The translations under genes and the position numbers were made by a program. Under the pieces are notes generated by a model. That model did not search any database. It saw only the letters and a program-made list of their open reading frames with translations, and was not told the origin of the DNA. From Pseudorhodoplanes sp049324435 (GTDB lineage: Bacteria; Pseudomonadota; Alphaproteobacteria; Rhizobiales; Xanthobacteraceae): 64,000 nucleotides of DNA. The DNA lies in the NCBI GenBank assembly GCA_049324435.1, contig JBMOOQ010000014.1, forward strand, positions 19,214 through 83,213. Direction: 5' to 3'. Of this stretch, positions 7,499 through 15,999 are shown piece after piece. Every line of letters begins with the position of its first letter. Within the stretch, counting starts at the first letter, position 1.

Positions 7499-9562
7499 AT
7501 GCGCGGCCAAAGCTTCGACCGCATTCTGGCGAGTTCGGCACTTGCCCTTGTTATTGGACTCGCCACCCCGGCGTCGCCCCAATCCGTCAGCCCGGACGAA
7601 ACCGCCCGCGTCGAAAATCGCACCCCGCCTGCCGATGCGGTAAAACCGGTCTCGGCCAGCGCCACCGTGTCCGTCAGCGTAACGGCCTCCGTCGCCGAGC
7701 CGGCCTCGACCCAATCTGTCCCTGCGGCCAGCACCGAGCCCGCCCCGGCGGCAGCAGCCCCGTCTCCCGATGCAGCTCCGCCGGCACGAGCCGAACCGGC
7801 TCCGGCCGCACAGCCCTCAACCGCTCAGCCGGCCACGGCATCGGAGCCTGCCGCGACTCAGCCGACGATCAAGGTCGCCGATCCGGATTTCTCCGACAAA
7901 CTGCGCGAACTCATCACCGGCCGGAACGCGGACCGTTTTTTTGCACGCCGCAACGAGCGCGCCGCAGCTGAAGCCTTTTACAAGGACCGCAACTACGAGC
8001 CGCTGTTCGTCGCCGACCGCAAGCAATCGCCCCGTGGTGCCGCGGTCGTCGCCTATCTTGCGAATGTCGAGGAAGACGGACTGAACCCGGCCGACTATCC
8101 CGCGCCGGCCTTCAAGGCAGACGACCTCGATGCGCTCGCCGAGGCCGAGCTTCGTCTTGCCGGGGAAGTGCTTGAATATGCCCGCCATGCCTCGATCGGC
8201 CGCGTGCATTTCTCGCGCATCAGCAACGATATCGGATTTGATCTGGATGCGCCCGAGCCGGCAGAGATTCTGGCCAAGGTTGCGGCGGCAAACGACATCA
8301 AGCAGGTCCTTGATTCCTATCAGCCGCCGCATCCGCAATACCATAAACTGAAGGCCGAACTCGCCAAGGCACGAGGCCGCAGCGAAAAGCCGGCCGAAGA
8401 GATCGTACGCATTCCTGACGGCCCGAAGCTCACCGCCAATGCCGAGGATCCCCGTGTGCCGCTGCTGCGCAAGCGGCTCAAGATCGCCGGCGACATGGAG
8501 TCCACCCGCTACGACCAGGACGTTGTCGAAGCGGTGAAGAAGTTCCAGCAAGGCGCTGGGCTTGCCGCCGACGGGATCGCCGGACCGGCGACGCTGCGCG
8601 CGCTGAACGGAACGGGCGTACAGAAGCGCGAGCGTACGACCGACATCATCATCGCCAACATGGACCGCTGGCGCTGGATGCCGCGCGACCTCGGCAAAAA
8701 CTATGTCATGCTGAATATCCCGGAATATCGGCTGCGTCTTTACAAGGACCGTTCGCTGTACTGGGAGACCAAAGTCGTGGTCGGCAAGCCGAGCCAGGCG
8801 ACGCCGATCATGACCGGCGCGATGCGCTTCATCACGGTCAATCCGACGTGGAATGTGCCGCCGTCCATCATTGCCAACGAATATCTGCCGGCCCTGCGTC
8901 AGGATCCGGGCGTGCTGGAGCGCATGGGCCTGCGCATGGAGCAAAATCGCGACGGCACCGTGCGCATCTATCAGCCGCCGGGCGACCGCAATGCCTTGGG
9001 CCGCATCCGCTTCAACTTCCCCAACAAGTTCCTGGTCTATCAGCACGACACGCCGGACAAGCACCTGTTCGCACATGAAAAGCGCGCCTACAGCCATGGC
9101 TGTATGCGCGTCGAGAATCCGCTGATGTATGGCGAGAAATTGCTGTCGGTCGTGATGCCGAACGAGAAGTACACGGCTGAGAAACTGCGCTCGATGTACG
9201 GTCCGGCGGAGATCAACATCAACTTCCCGACCGCCCTGCCGGTGCATCTGACCTACCAGACTGCATTCGTGGACGATTCAGGCACGCTGCAGATCCGCGA
9301 CGATATCTACGGACGCGATGCACGCCACATCGCCATACTCCGCGGCGATGAGCGCCGGGTTGCGGACGTGGCCCAGGCTACGCGTCCGACCGGAACCGGC
9401 ATTCCGGCTGATCAGCTCCGTTTCCAGCAGCGTGAGGCGAGCCCGTTCGCAGACTGGTTCTCGTCGCGGAACGCGCAGCCTCAGGTCGATCGGCGCGGAA
9501 ACCGTGTTGTGCAAGGGCGGAACGAACCGTTCCAAGGCTTCTTCGGCCGGCTGTTCCAATAA
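7499..9562 (+). CDS. Murein L,D-transpeptidase (YkuD domain, YcbB-like)
   Basis: 687 residues, exported. A Sec-type signal (residues ~10-30, ending ATPASPQ) is followed by a long Ala/Pro/Ser-rich linker (~35-125), a YcbB-type scaffold region, a peptidoglycan-binding domain (~315-375, YDQDVVEAVKKFQQGAGLAADG) and the YkuD catalytic domain from ~400. The active-site motif SHGCMRV has its nucleophile at C535. The enzyme should make 3-3 cross-links in peptidoglycan (or attach proteins to it) in the periplasm. The start is fixed by a GAGGAG ribosome-binding site 8 bases upstream; the frame is open further upstream but without a better site. A strong terminator-like hairpin follows the stop. Confidence 0.92.
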   Translation: MRGQSFDRILASSALALVIGLATPASPQSVSPDETARVENRTPPADAVKPVSASATVSVSVTASVAEPASTQSVPAASTEPAPAAAAPSPDAAPPARAEPAPAAQPSTAQPATASEPAATQPTIKVADPDFSDKLRELITGRNADRFFARRNERAAAEAFYKDRNYEPLFVADRKQSPRGAAVVAYLANVEEDGLNPADYPAPAFKADDLDALAEAELRLAGEVLEYARHASIGRVHFSRISNDIGFDLDAPEPAEILAKVAAANDIKQVLDSYQPPHPQYHKLKAELAKARGRSEKPAEEIVRIPDGPKLTANAEDPRVPLLRKRLKIAGDMESTRYDQDVVEAVKKFQQGAGLAADGIAGPATLRALNGTGVQKRERTTDIIIANMDRWRWMPRDLGKNYVMLNIPEYRLRLYKDRSLYWETKVVVGKPSQATPIMTGAMRFITVNPTWNVPPSIIANEYLPALRQDPGVLERMGLRMEQNRDGTVRIYQPPGDRNALGRIRFNFPNKFLVYQHDTPDKHLFAHEKRAYSHGCMRVENPLMYGEKLLSVVMPNEKYTAEKLRSMYGPAEININFPTALPVHLTYQTAFVDDSGTLQIRDDIYGRDARHIAILRGDERRVADVAQATRPTGTGIPADQLRFQQREASPFADWFSSRNAQPQVDRRGNRVVQGRNEPFQGFFGRLFQ

Positions 9563-9588
9563 GGCGTTCAGCCTCAAGCCCACAAAAA

Positions 9589-9656
9589 AGAACAAGGCGG
9601 CCCGTTAACCATGCCGGTTAACGGGCCGCCTTGTTCTGTGGAAGTGGCTATTTTTT
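9589..9656 (+). terminator. Intrinsic terminator after the L,D-transpeptidase gene
   Basis: A perfect 22+22 inverted repeat (9589-9610 with 9616-9637, loop ATGCC) begins 26 bases after the stop codon. A TTTTTT run follows 13 bases after the stem. The stem is much longer than a typical terminator and its top contains TTAACCAT. Confidence 0.75.
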
Positions 9657-9799
9657 GCCACAGTCAAATCTTATCACAATCGCGACAACTCGTCGGGGGA
9701 CGATAATCTCGCATTAACCCACCCTGGTAACAGTGCGTTAGCCACGCTGCTTCGCACGCGTTTGCCTGCCTTTTGTGTCAATAACCAACGGAATGCTTC

Positions 9800-11422
9800 G
9801 TGCCATTCGGTAAAGCGCGCAAGGCCAGAGGGGGGACTGCATCGCGCGTCACGCAGCGCTTCGCGCTCGCCGCCGGAATCACGATTTGCGGTTTGCAGGG
9901 GGTAAGTACCGCCCTCGCCCAGAGTGAAATCCGGACCATCTCGCTGCATCATACGCATCGCGGCGACGACATCACCGTCACCTTCAAGCGCAATGGGCGC
10001 TATGACGAGGATGGTCTCAAGAAGCTGAACCACTTCCTCCGTGACTGGCGTACCGATGACGTCACCACCATGGACCCGCAGCTGTTCGATGCGGTCTGGG
10101 AGATCCAGCGGGAATTCGGTATCGACAAGAAGATCCACGTCATTTCGTCATACCGTTCGCCGCGCACCAACGAGATGTTGCGCAAGCGATCGAACGGCGT
10201 CGCCCGCCACTCGCTGCATATGCAGGGCAAGGCGATGGATTTCTTTATCCCTGGGGTGCCGCTCGAAAAGGTGCGAGAGGCCGGCCTGAGGCTCCAACGC
10301 GGGGGCGTTGGTTTTTATCCAACCTCTGGTTCGCCGTTCGTACATATGGACGTCGGCAATGTGCGGCACTGGCCGCGGATGACGCGCGAACAACTCGCGC
10401 GGGTCTTCCCGGACGGTCGCACTGTTCATTTGCCGCTCGACGGCAAGCCGCTCGCGGGCTTTGCGCTCGCGCAGGCCGATCTGGCCAAGCGAGGCTCGTC
10501 CTCCAGCTTCGAGTCGGTCCGCATGGCAGCCGCCAATCCGCTGGCCCGCCTGTTCGGCCTGAAGCCGAAGCCGGCCGCAGACGAGGACGAGGCCGAAACC
10601 GCAAAACCAGCCCAGGCGCCGACCCAGGTCGCCTCAGCGGCCTTCCCGGCGCCGATCGCGCCGCGCGCACGCGAGAACATTTTCTCGGGGGCGCAAACCG
10701 AGACAGCGCCTGAACCGGCTCAGGCTGAAGCAGCGCCGCTTCCCAAGGCGCGCCCCGCGTCCGCTCCGGTCGCGCCCATTCAGGTGGCCTCGGCCGACGC
10801 CAATCCGCCGCGCCCGCCAGCCCCGATCGCCGGCAGCTTTGCGCTGGCCGCGATCACGCCGAACGACGTCATCCTTTCGCGCGGCTATTGGTCCGGACGG
10901 CCGGACTCGGGAGAACAATCGACCGGCAGCATCGGCCCATTTGCGGCACCGCCCGGCTACGGCGAAGGCAAGCCCGGGGATTCGGTTCTCTCCTATGCCC
11001 GGGACATCGACCCGGAGGCGGCGCCGCAGCGCGCAAGGCCCGCGACGCAGGCGATCCGGGCCGCGGCGCTGGCGCCCAATACAACGATCGCCTCCAAGGC
11101 TCAGCCCGACGCGCCGAGCGTCGTGCAATCCGCGCCGCCGGTGGGCCAGCAACAGCCCGTGGAGGCGCACCGTTTCGACGGTCCATGGCTGCGCGCGCTC
11201 ATTTTGACGCCGAGCGTCGAGCGGTTCATGACCACCACCCTGTATGGCGAGACCGATTTCCGTGGATTGCGGCCGCTGCTGCATACCCCGACCGCAATGG
11301 TGGTGATGGCGTTTGCAAAAGAACCGCAGTCCTCGCTCAGCTACGGACGCTTCGAAGGCCGCGCGATACAATTCGTCGCCACCGCCACCTTCCTGCCGTC
11401 GCGAACGGCTCAGATCCGCTGA
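9800..11422 (+). CDS. DUF882 / M15-like peptidase with long disordered tail
   Basis: 540 residues with an N-terminal signal (hydrophobic ~18-40, ending STALAQS). Residues ~45-200 are the DUF882/YcbK domain, related to zinc D,D- and L,D-carboxypeptidases. The metal motif SLHMQGKAMD (H140, D147) and the later HMD (H182) are all present, so it could be a working peptidoglycan peptidase. Residues ~230-445 are Ala/Pro-rich low complexity, and the last ~90 residues form a compact segment of unknown function. The start is a GTG at 9800 with a poor ribosome-binding site; the nearby ATG at 9793 is in another frame and stops after six codons. It is co-oriented with the transpeptidase gene. Confidence 0.85.
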   Translation: MPFGKARKARGGTASRVTQRFALAAGITICGLQGVSTALAQSEIRTISLHHTHRGDDITVTFKRNGRYDEDGLKKLNHFLRDWRTDDVTTMDPQLFDAVWEIQREFGIDKKIHVISSYRSPRTNEMLRKRSNGVARHSLHMQGKAMDFFIPGVPLEKVREAGLRLQRGGVGFYPTSGSPFVHMDVGNVRHWPRMTREQLARVFPDGRTVHLPLDGKPLAGFALAQADLAKRGSSSSFESVRMAAANPLARLFGLKPKPAADEDEAETAKPAQAPTQVASAAFPAPIAPRARENIFSGAQTETAPEPAQAEAAPLPKARPASAPVAPIQVASADANPPRPPAPIAGSFALAAITPNDVILSRGYWSGRPDSGEQSTGSIGPFAAPPGYGEGKPGDSVLSYARDIDPEAAPQRARPATQAIRAAALAPNTTIASKAQPDAPSVVQSAPPVGQQQPVEAHRFDGPWLRALILTPSVERFMTTTLYGETDFRGLRPLLHTPTAMVVMAFAKEPQSSLSYGRFEGRAIQFVATATFLPSRTAQIR

Positions 11423-11452
11423 TCGAGCCTCCTGCAACGCTTGTGGCCGATC

Positions 11453-11731
11453 TCAGGACCGCAGCATCCCGAGCGCGTTCATGTAAGTTTCCAGGATCGC
11501 GTCCTGCTCCTCGCGCTCGGTCGGCTCAATCTTCCGCAATTTGATGATCTGACGCAGGGCCTTCACGTCGAACCCGTTGGCCTTGGATTCGGCATAGACA
11601 TCGCGGATGTCGTCCGAGATCGCCTTTTTCTCTTCTTCCAGCTTTTCGATCCGCTCGACGAAGGCCTTGAGCTGATCCTTCGCGAAGCGGAAAGATACGT
11701 CTTCCTTCTCGGCGGCGGCGGACGCGGGCAT
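11453..11731 (-). CDS. gapR: GapR-family (DUF2312) nucleoid-associated protein
   Basis: 92 residues, matching the DUF2312/UPF0335 family throughout: QLKAFVERIEKLEEEKKAIS, then DVYAESKANGFDVKALRQIIKLRK, then EEQDAILETYMNALG. Caulobacter GapR is an essential chromosome-structuring protein that encircles overtwisted AT-rich DNA and helps topoisomerases during replication. The first half is a predicted coiled coil. It has a good ribosome-binding site (AAGGAG) and is convergent with the DUF882 gene, 30 bases apart. Confidence 0.93.
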   Translation of the reverse strand: MPASAAAEKEDVSFRFAKDQLKAFVERIEKLEEEKKAISDDIRDVYAESKANGFDVKALRQIIKLRKIEPTEREEQDAILETYMNALGMLRS

Positions 11732-11920
11732 TACGACGTTTCTCCTTGTGTCTGAGCACTTGTTTTCGGGAGCCTGCGCCGCAGGGTCAAGCGTCCATTG
11801 CCTCTGCGCCCGTCATCCACAGGCATGAACGCAATCGTTGAATTTTCCGAAGCTGTGTCCACCCAGCGCAGCCACCGCCTCCGCAATCCGCGGCCCCGCT
11901 CGCGGGTCAGCCCTCGCCGG

Positions 11921-14629
11921 CTAAGATCCAGCTTCGCGCACAAGATCCAGCGACACCGAGAACAGGTTGCGGTCGTCCCGATCCTCTACAATGGCAAAAC
12001 CGAGTTCGCGGCACATGGTAAGCATCGTGACATTGTCGCGCAGTACCTGTCCGGTGATGCGGCGAAGACCTTCCTTGCGCGCATATTCGATGATCAGTTC
12101 CATCAGCGCCCAGCCGAGCCCGATACCCTTGCAGTCGGAGCGCAGCAATATGGCGTATTCGCCGTTGCGATGGTCTGGATCGGCATGGAGCCGAACCACG
12201 CCGATCAACGCGCCTGTGTCCTCCTCGAGCGCCAGCAACGCGATGGAGCGGCCGTAATCGATCTGCGTCAGACGCGCGATGAAGGCATGGCCGATATCCC
12301 TGACCAGACCGAAAAAGCGAAGCCGCATGTCGTCCGCGCTGACATGGCGGAAGAACTCCTCATAAAGGCTTTCGTCCTCAGGCCGCACCGGACGTACCGC
12401 CACCCGGCGCCCGTCGCGCAGTGTGAGCACCCGCTCCCATTCCTTCGGATAAGGCCGGATCGCGAAATGCGCGTGACGCGGCCGGCCGGCCGGCAGCGGT
12501 TCGGGATCGATGGAAATCCGCGCGTCCAGCGCCAGCACGCCGGCATCGTCGGCGAGCAGTGGATTGATATCGATTTCCAGAATCTCGGGAATATCGGCGG
12601 CAAGTTGCGACAACCGAACCAGCACAAGCGCCACCAGATCGCGGCGTGCCGCAGGCACGTTTCGATAAGAGCCGATCAGCCGGGAGATGCGGGTTCGGGC
12701 AATCAAATCGAGTGCACGCGCTTCGTCGAGCGGCGGCAGCGCAATCGCCTTGTCCTTCACGATTTCGACCGCGACGCCGCCGTGACCGAACACGATCACC
12801 GACCCGAATATCGGATCGCGGGCGAGCCCCGCTATCAGTTCGCGCGCCCGCGGCCGCGAAATCATCGGCTGGACGATGACGCCGTCAATACGCGCCATAG
12901 GCCGCAACCGCCGGGCATTGGCGATGACGGTCTCCGCAGCGGCCCGCACGCCGGCGTCGCTGGTGAGATTCAGCCGCACACCATCGACATCAGACTTGTG
13001 CTGGATATCCCGCGATAGGATTTTCACCGCAACCGGGAGACCTTGTGCAACGAAGTCACGCGCGGCGTCGCCGGCAGAGGCGGCGTTGTCGGCCTTACGG
13101 AGCGGGACCGAAGGGATGCCATAGGCGTTCAGCACGGCGTCGGTCTCGAGCGGATCGAGCCAGTCGCGTCCCTCGCCGCGCGCAGCCTCGACAACTGCGC
13201 GCGCGGCGTGTTCGTCACCCCTGAAGTCATCCGGGGCCGCAGCAGGCCGCGCCATCAGCGACTGCAGCAATTCGGCACGCCGTGCGAGATGGGTAAAACC
13301 GCGGATTGCCTCGATCTCGGTTTTGTAATGCGGGACGCGCGCGGCGCGGAACACTGTTTCCACCTCCTCCGGCGCCGCAATCCATGAGGTCAGAACGGGC
13401 TTTGGCAGCAGCTTGCGCGAGCGCTCTGCAACGATGACGTCGCAGACCGCCTTCGCGGTGTCGAGCGACGAAGCCAGCGCGGTCTGTACGTTCAGCGCGA
13501 GAATGGCGTCATTCTGCAGATCCTCGATCAGCGCCTCCAGCGCCACTGTAAAACGCGCGGCATCGGCATCGCCGATGATGTCGACCGGATTGGCGTGCGA
13601 CCAGAGCGGCGGCAGCGCCGCATTGAGCCGCTGCATCGTCTCTGAGGACAGATCGGCCGGCCGGTAGCCCTGATCGACCAGGCTATCGACCGCGAGCACG
13701 CCGAAGCCCCCGCCATTGGTCAGGATCGCCAGCCTGTTGCCTGCGATGCCACCGCAGAAGGCGAGCGTCTGAGCCGCAGCGAACAATTCATCCATGCCGT
13801 TAACGCGCAACAGACCCGCGCGCCGGAACGCAGCGTCATATACGGCGTCGGACCCGGCCAGCGCGCCGGTATGGGTCGCCGCAGCGCGCTTGCCTTCGTC
13901 GTGACGGCCGGACTTGATGACGACCACCGGCTTCACCCGCGCAGCGGCGCGCGCAGCCGACATGAATTTCCGGCTTTCCTTGACGGATTCGACATAGAGC
14001 AGGATCGCGTGCGTTCGCTGATCGAGCGCGAAGAAGTCGAGAAGATCGCCGACATCGACATCGAGCTGATCGCCCACCGAGACGAGCGCCGAGAAGCCGA
14101 TGGCGTGACGCATGCCCCATTCCGCCATGGCGGCGGCAATCGCCCCCGATTGCGAAATCACTGCGAGCGAACCCGCCTGCGGCATAGCCGCGGCAAAGCT
14201 CGCATTCAGTGCGGCATGCGGCGCGATAACGCCCAGGCAATTCGGACCGACGAGACGCAGGCCCTTCGCGCGTGCCGGCGTATGCATTTTCTCCGCAAGC
14301 GATCCCTCGCCGTGACCGAGCCCTGAACTGATGACGATGGCCGCCCCGCAACCGCGCATAGCCGCTGTTTCGACGATGGCCGGTACGGTCGGCGCGGGCG
14401 TCGCCACCACCACCAAGTCCGGAACGGCTTCGAGCTGATCGACAGAAGCAAAACAGGGCCGCCCGCCGATCTCGCCATATTTCGGGTTGACCGGATCGAT
14501 GCGTCCAGGAAAGCCGGCGGCGATCGCATTGGCGTAGACTGCGCCGCCGAGCGACGACCGGTTCGGACTCGCTCCGACAATTGCAATCGATTGCGGCGCG
14601 AAAAGGCGGTTCAATCCATAAATGGACAT
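11921..14629 (-). CDS. ADP-forming acyl-CoA synthetase-like protein fused to a GNAT acetyltransferase (Pat/YfiQ architecture)
   Basis: 902 residues. An acyl-CoA synthetase alpha region comes first (CoA-binding IAIVGASPNRSSLGG at ~16-30 and ligase-CoA domains to ~460), then an ATP-grasp beta region (~490-720), then a C-terminal GNAT domain (~740-902, acetyl-CoA loop KGIGLGWALME). In Salmonella Pat and E. coli YfiQ this architecture acetylates lysines of metabolic enzymes and the synthetase half is catalytically dead. Here the phosphohistidine position is kept as H253 (ATHTGALAGSD). The start MSIYGLNRLF was preferred because it opens the CoA-binding fold and has GGAGGA upstream; a longer frame extends 39 residues further. 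Confidence 0.88.
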   Translation of the reverse strand: MSIYGLNRLFAPQSIAIVGASPNRSSLGGAVYANAIAAGFPGRIDPVNPKYGEIGGRPCFASVDQLEAVPDLVVVATPAPTVPAIVETAAMRGCGAAIVISSGLGHGEGSLAEKMHTPARAKGLRLVGPNCLGVIAPHAALNASFAAAMPQAGSLAVISQSGAIAAAMAEWGMRHAIGFSALVSVGDQLDVDVGDLLDFFALDQRTHAILLYVESVKESRKFMSAARAAARVKPVVVIKSGRHDEGKRAAATHTGALAGSDAVYDAAFRRAGLLRVNGMDELFAAAQTLAFCGGIAGNRLAILTNGGGFGVLAVDSLVDQGYRPADLSSETMQRLNAALPPLWSHANPVDIIGDADAARFTVALEALIEDLQNDAILALNVQTALASSLDTAKAVCDVIVAERSRKLLPKPVLTSWIAAPEEVETVFRAARVPHYKTEIEAIRGFTHLARRAELLQSLMARPAAAPDDFRGDEHAARAVVEAARGEGRDWLDPLETDAVLNAYGIPSVPLRKADNAASAGDAARDFVAQGLPVAVKILSRDIQHKSDVDGVRLNLTSDAGVRAAAETVIANARRLRPMARIDGVIVQPMISRPRARELIAGLARDPIFGSVIVFGHGGVAVEIVKDKAIALPPLDEARALDLIARTRISRLIGSYRNVPAARRDLVALVLVRLSQLAADIPEILEIDINPLLADDAGVLALDARISIDPEPLPAGRPRHAHFAIRPYPKEWERVLTLRDGRRVAVRPVRPEDESLYEEFFRHVSADDMRLRFFGLVRDIGHAFIARLTQIDYGRSIALLALEEDTGALIGVVRLHADPDHRNGEYAILLRSDCKGIGLGWALMELIIEYARKEGLRRITGQVLRDNVTMLTMCRELGFAIVEDRDDRNLFSVSLDLVREAGS

Positions 14630-14818
14630 GCGCGGCTTTCGTCCTCCGGGCGAGACGTTAGCAGATACAAGGCGCCGGTTTTTGATATGAACCAACAATG
14701 GGACCGCAGCAGCAAATCGCCGCAGCCGCATACGAGGAGACCACACGCCATGCCCGAAACGGAAAAGGACCGCCGTTGGCGATCCTTGTCCAGGTCCGTT
14801 GCCCTCGGCGCCGGCCGA

Positions 14819-15592
14819 TTATCGCTCGACGAAAGCCTTCTCGACCACGAAATGGCCGGGCTCGCTGTGGTTGCCTTCGGAAAAGCCCTCGGCCTCGAAC
14901 ATCACGCGCAGGTCTTCCAGCATCGCGGGGCTGCCGCACAGCATCACGCGATCAGTCTCGACCGAGAGTCGGTCCTGACCGATATCGTCGAACAGCTTGC
15001 CCGCTGAGATGAGATCAGTGATGCGGCCACGATTGCGGAAGGGCTCGCGGGTCACGGTCGGGTAATAATGCAGCTTGCCATCCAGCAATTCGCCGAAAAT
15101 CTCGTCCCGACGCAAGCGCTCGACAACTTCCTCGCCATAGGCGAGTTCGGAGACCTGCCGGCATCCGTGCACCAGAACAATGCTCTCGAAGCGTTCGTAA
15201 ACCTCGGGGTCTTTCACGAGGCTGACGAACGGCGCAAGGCCTGTGCCGGTGGACAAAAGAAGAAGGCGCGAGCCCGGCAGCAGATTGTCGAGAATGAGCG
15301 TGCCGGTGGCCTTGCGGCCGACCAGAATGGTATCGCCCTCGCGGATCTTCTGCAGGCGCGAGGTGAGAGGGCCATCCGGTACCTTGATGCTGAAGAATTC
15401 GAGATTGTCCTCATAATGAGCGCTCGCCATGGAATAGGCGCGCAGCAGCGGCCGGCCGTCGACCTCCAGCCCCATCATGGCAAATTGCCCGCTCTGGAAG
15501 CGGAAACCCGGATCGCGGGTGGTGGTGAAGCTGAAAAGGGTGTCGGTCCAGTGCCGGACCGAGAGAACCTGTTCCCTGTTAAGTGCGCTCAT
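14819..15592 (-). CDS. fpr: Ferredoxin/flavodoxin-NADP+ reductase (bacterial Fpr type)
   Basis: 257 residues, the standard length for bacterial class II FNR. FAD binding is shown by RAYSMASAHYEDNLEF (the RxYS motif) and the NADP domain by LLLLSTGTGLAPFVSL. The NADP-contact CGSPAMLEDL is followed by the C-terminal VVEKAFVER, where the E/F-x-x end is typical of subclass I Fpr. It exchanges electrons between NADPH and ferredoxin or flavodoxin, often in oxidative stress defence. It has its own upstream region of about 150 bases after a hairpin that ends the micro-gene transcript. The ribosome-binding site is weak (GGAAT). Confidence 0.92.
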   Translation of the reverse strand: MSALNREQVLSVRHWTDTLFSFTTTRDPGFRFQSGQFAMMGLEVDGRPLLRAYSMASAHYEDNLEFFSIKVPDGPLTSRLQKIREGDTILVGRKATGTLILDNLLPGSRLLLLSTGTGLAPFVSLVKDPEVYERFESIVLVHGCRQVSELAYGEEVVERLRRDEIFGELLDGKLHYYPTVTREPFRNRGRITDLISAGKLFDDIGQDRLSVETDRVMLCGSPAMLEDLRVMFEAEGFSEGNHSEPGHFVVEKAFVER

Positions 15593-15745
15593 GTGAATTC
15601 CGAAGCCAGATGACGCAGACGTGCTTCATTGCAAAAAATCGCGCCTTTTGCATCCGGAAAATTGCGGAAACGTCAACAAAACAAAGGACATCTGCGAAAC
15701 GCGCATGGCGGAGGACAGCGTTTCCCTGGAGCCCCCTCAAAGGAG
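15593..15745. promoter_or_regulatory. Upstream region of fpr
   Basis: This stretch lies between the fpr start and the terminator-like hairpin. On the minus strand it contains TTGACG (15671-15676 complement region) followed by AT-rich sequence, a possible -35 element. I do not see a convincing -10 or a recognisable stress-regulator operator. No coding potential was found. Confidence 0.3.
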
Positions 15746-15771
15746 AAGGGTCGCCCTTTCGGACGACCCTT
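15746..15771 (-). terminator. Terminator-like hairpin with GAAA tetraloop
   Basis: On the minus strand AAGGGTCGTCC-GAAA-GGGCGACCCTT forms an 11-base-pair stem with one T-G wobble. On the plus strand that pair becomes a C-A mismatch, so the structure is selected on the minus strand. The sequence that follows (CTCCTTTG) is only moderately T-rich, so termination may be partial. It ends the structured RNA that carries the 25-codon ORF and stands upstream of fpr. Confidence 0.55.
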
Positions 15772-15822
15772 CCATTGTCAAACCGCAGCCCGGTTTCTCG
15801 GACTGGTCGTTACCGCCCTGCT

Positions 15823-15900
15823 TCAGGCGGCCGCGTCCTCGAACGAGCCGAGGGACCAGTTCACAAGCCTCCGCGTTTGCGGCGATAGACAATGAGACAC
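15823..15900 (-). CDS. 25-residue micro-gene with a 16S-complementary ribosome-binding site
   Basis: GTG-started ORF encoding a peptide that begins MSHCLSPQTRRLVNW and ends FEDAAA. Seven bases separate the core GGAGG from the GTG, the ideal distance. The whole segment GAAAGGAGGTGATCCAG (complement of 15900-15916) pairs with 17 consecutive bases of the canonical 16S rRNA 3' end. The peptide has no hydrophobic segment and no run of one amino acid, so it is neither a toxin-like membrane peptide nor a classical amino-acid attenuator leader. The stop codon lies in the loop of a hairpin. I do not recognise a family. It may be a real micro-protein or a translated leader acting on the downstream RNA. 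Confidence 0.6.
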   Translation of the reverse strand: MSHCLSPQTRRLVNWSLGSFEDAAA

Positions 15901-15999
15901 TGGATCACCTCCTTTCGGTTGTTAACGATGCATCGAATCTAGGCAGAGCCCCCCGATTCGCAAAGGTCAAAAGTCTGGCAGACTCTGCCCGCCGCGCGA

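Larger units (their letters stand above)
15731..15916 (-). ncRNA. Candidate structured RNA carrying the micro-ORF
   Basis: Five paired elements can be drawn on the minus-strand transcript. A long-range stem joins ACTGGTC inside the ORF (15854-15860) with GACCAGT after it (15802-15808). Within that stem lie a hairpin GTCCCTCG/CGAGGAC (15835-15856), which competes with the long-range stem for GTC, and a hairpin CCGCCTG/CAGGGCGG (15813-15830) holding the stop codon. Then come AACCG/CGGTT (15781-15795) and the terminator-like stem. Strong initiation, pairing between ORF and downstream sequence, and a 3' hairpin together suggest a cis-regulatory leader for fpr or a free-standing small RNA that is translated. 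Drawn by hand; no covariance evidence. Confidence 0.45.

Noticed and set aside
14591..15007. A plus-strand ORF with a good ribosome-binding site (GAGGAG) before MPETEKDRRWRSLSR at 14750
   Set aside because: After about 22 codons the frame runs antisense through fpr with shadow composition. A short peptide gene is possible, but nothing beyond the ribosome-binding site supports it.
15900..15916. A fragment of a 16S rRNA gene (CTGGATCACCTCCTTTC)
   Set aside because: Only these 17 bases match. The flanks do not resemble the helix 45 region of 16S rRNA, and on the opposite strand the segment is correctly placed as a ribosome-binding site.
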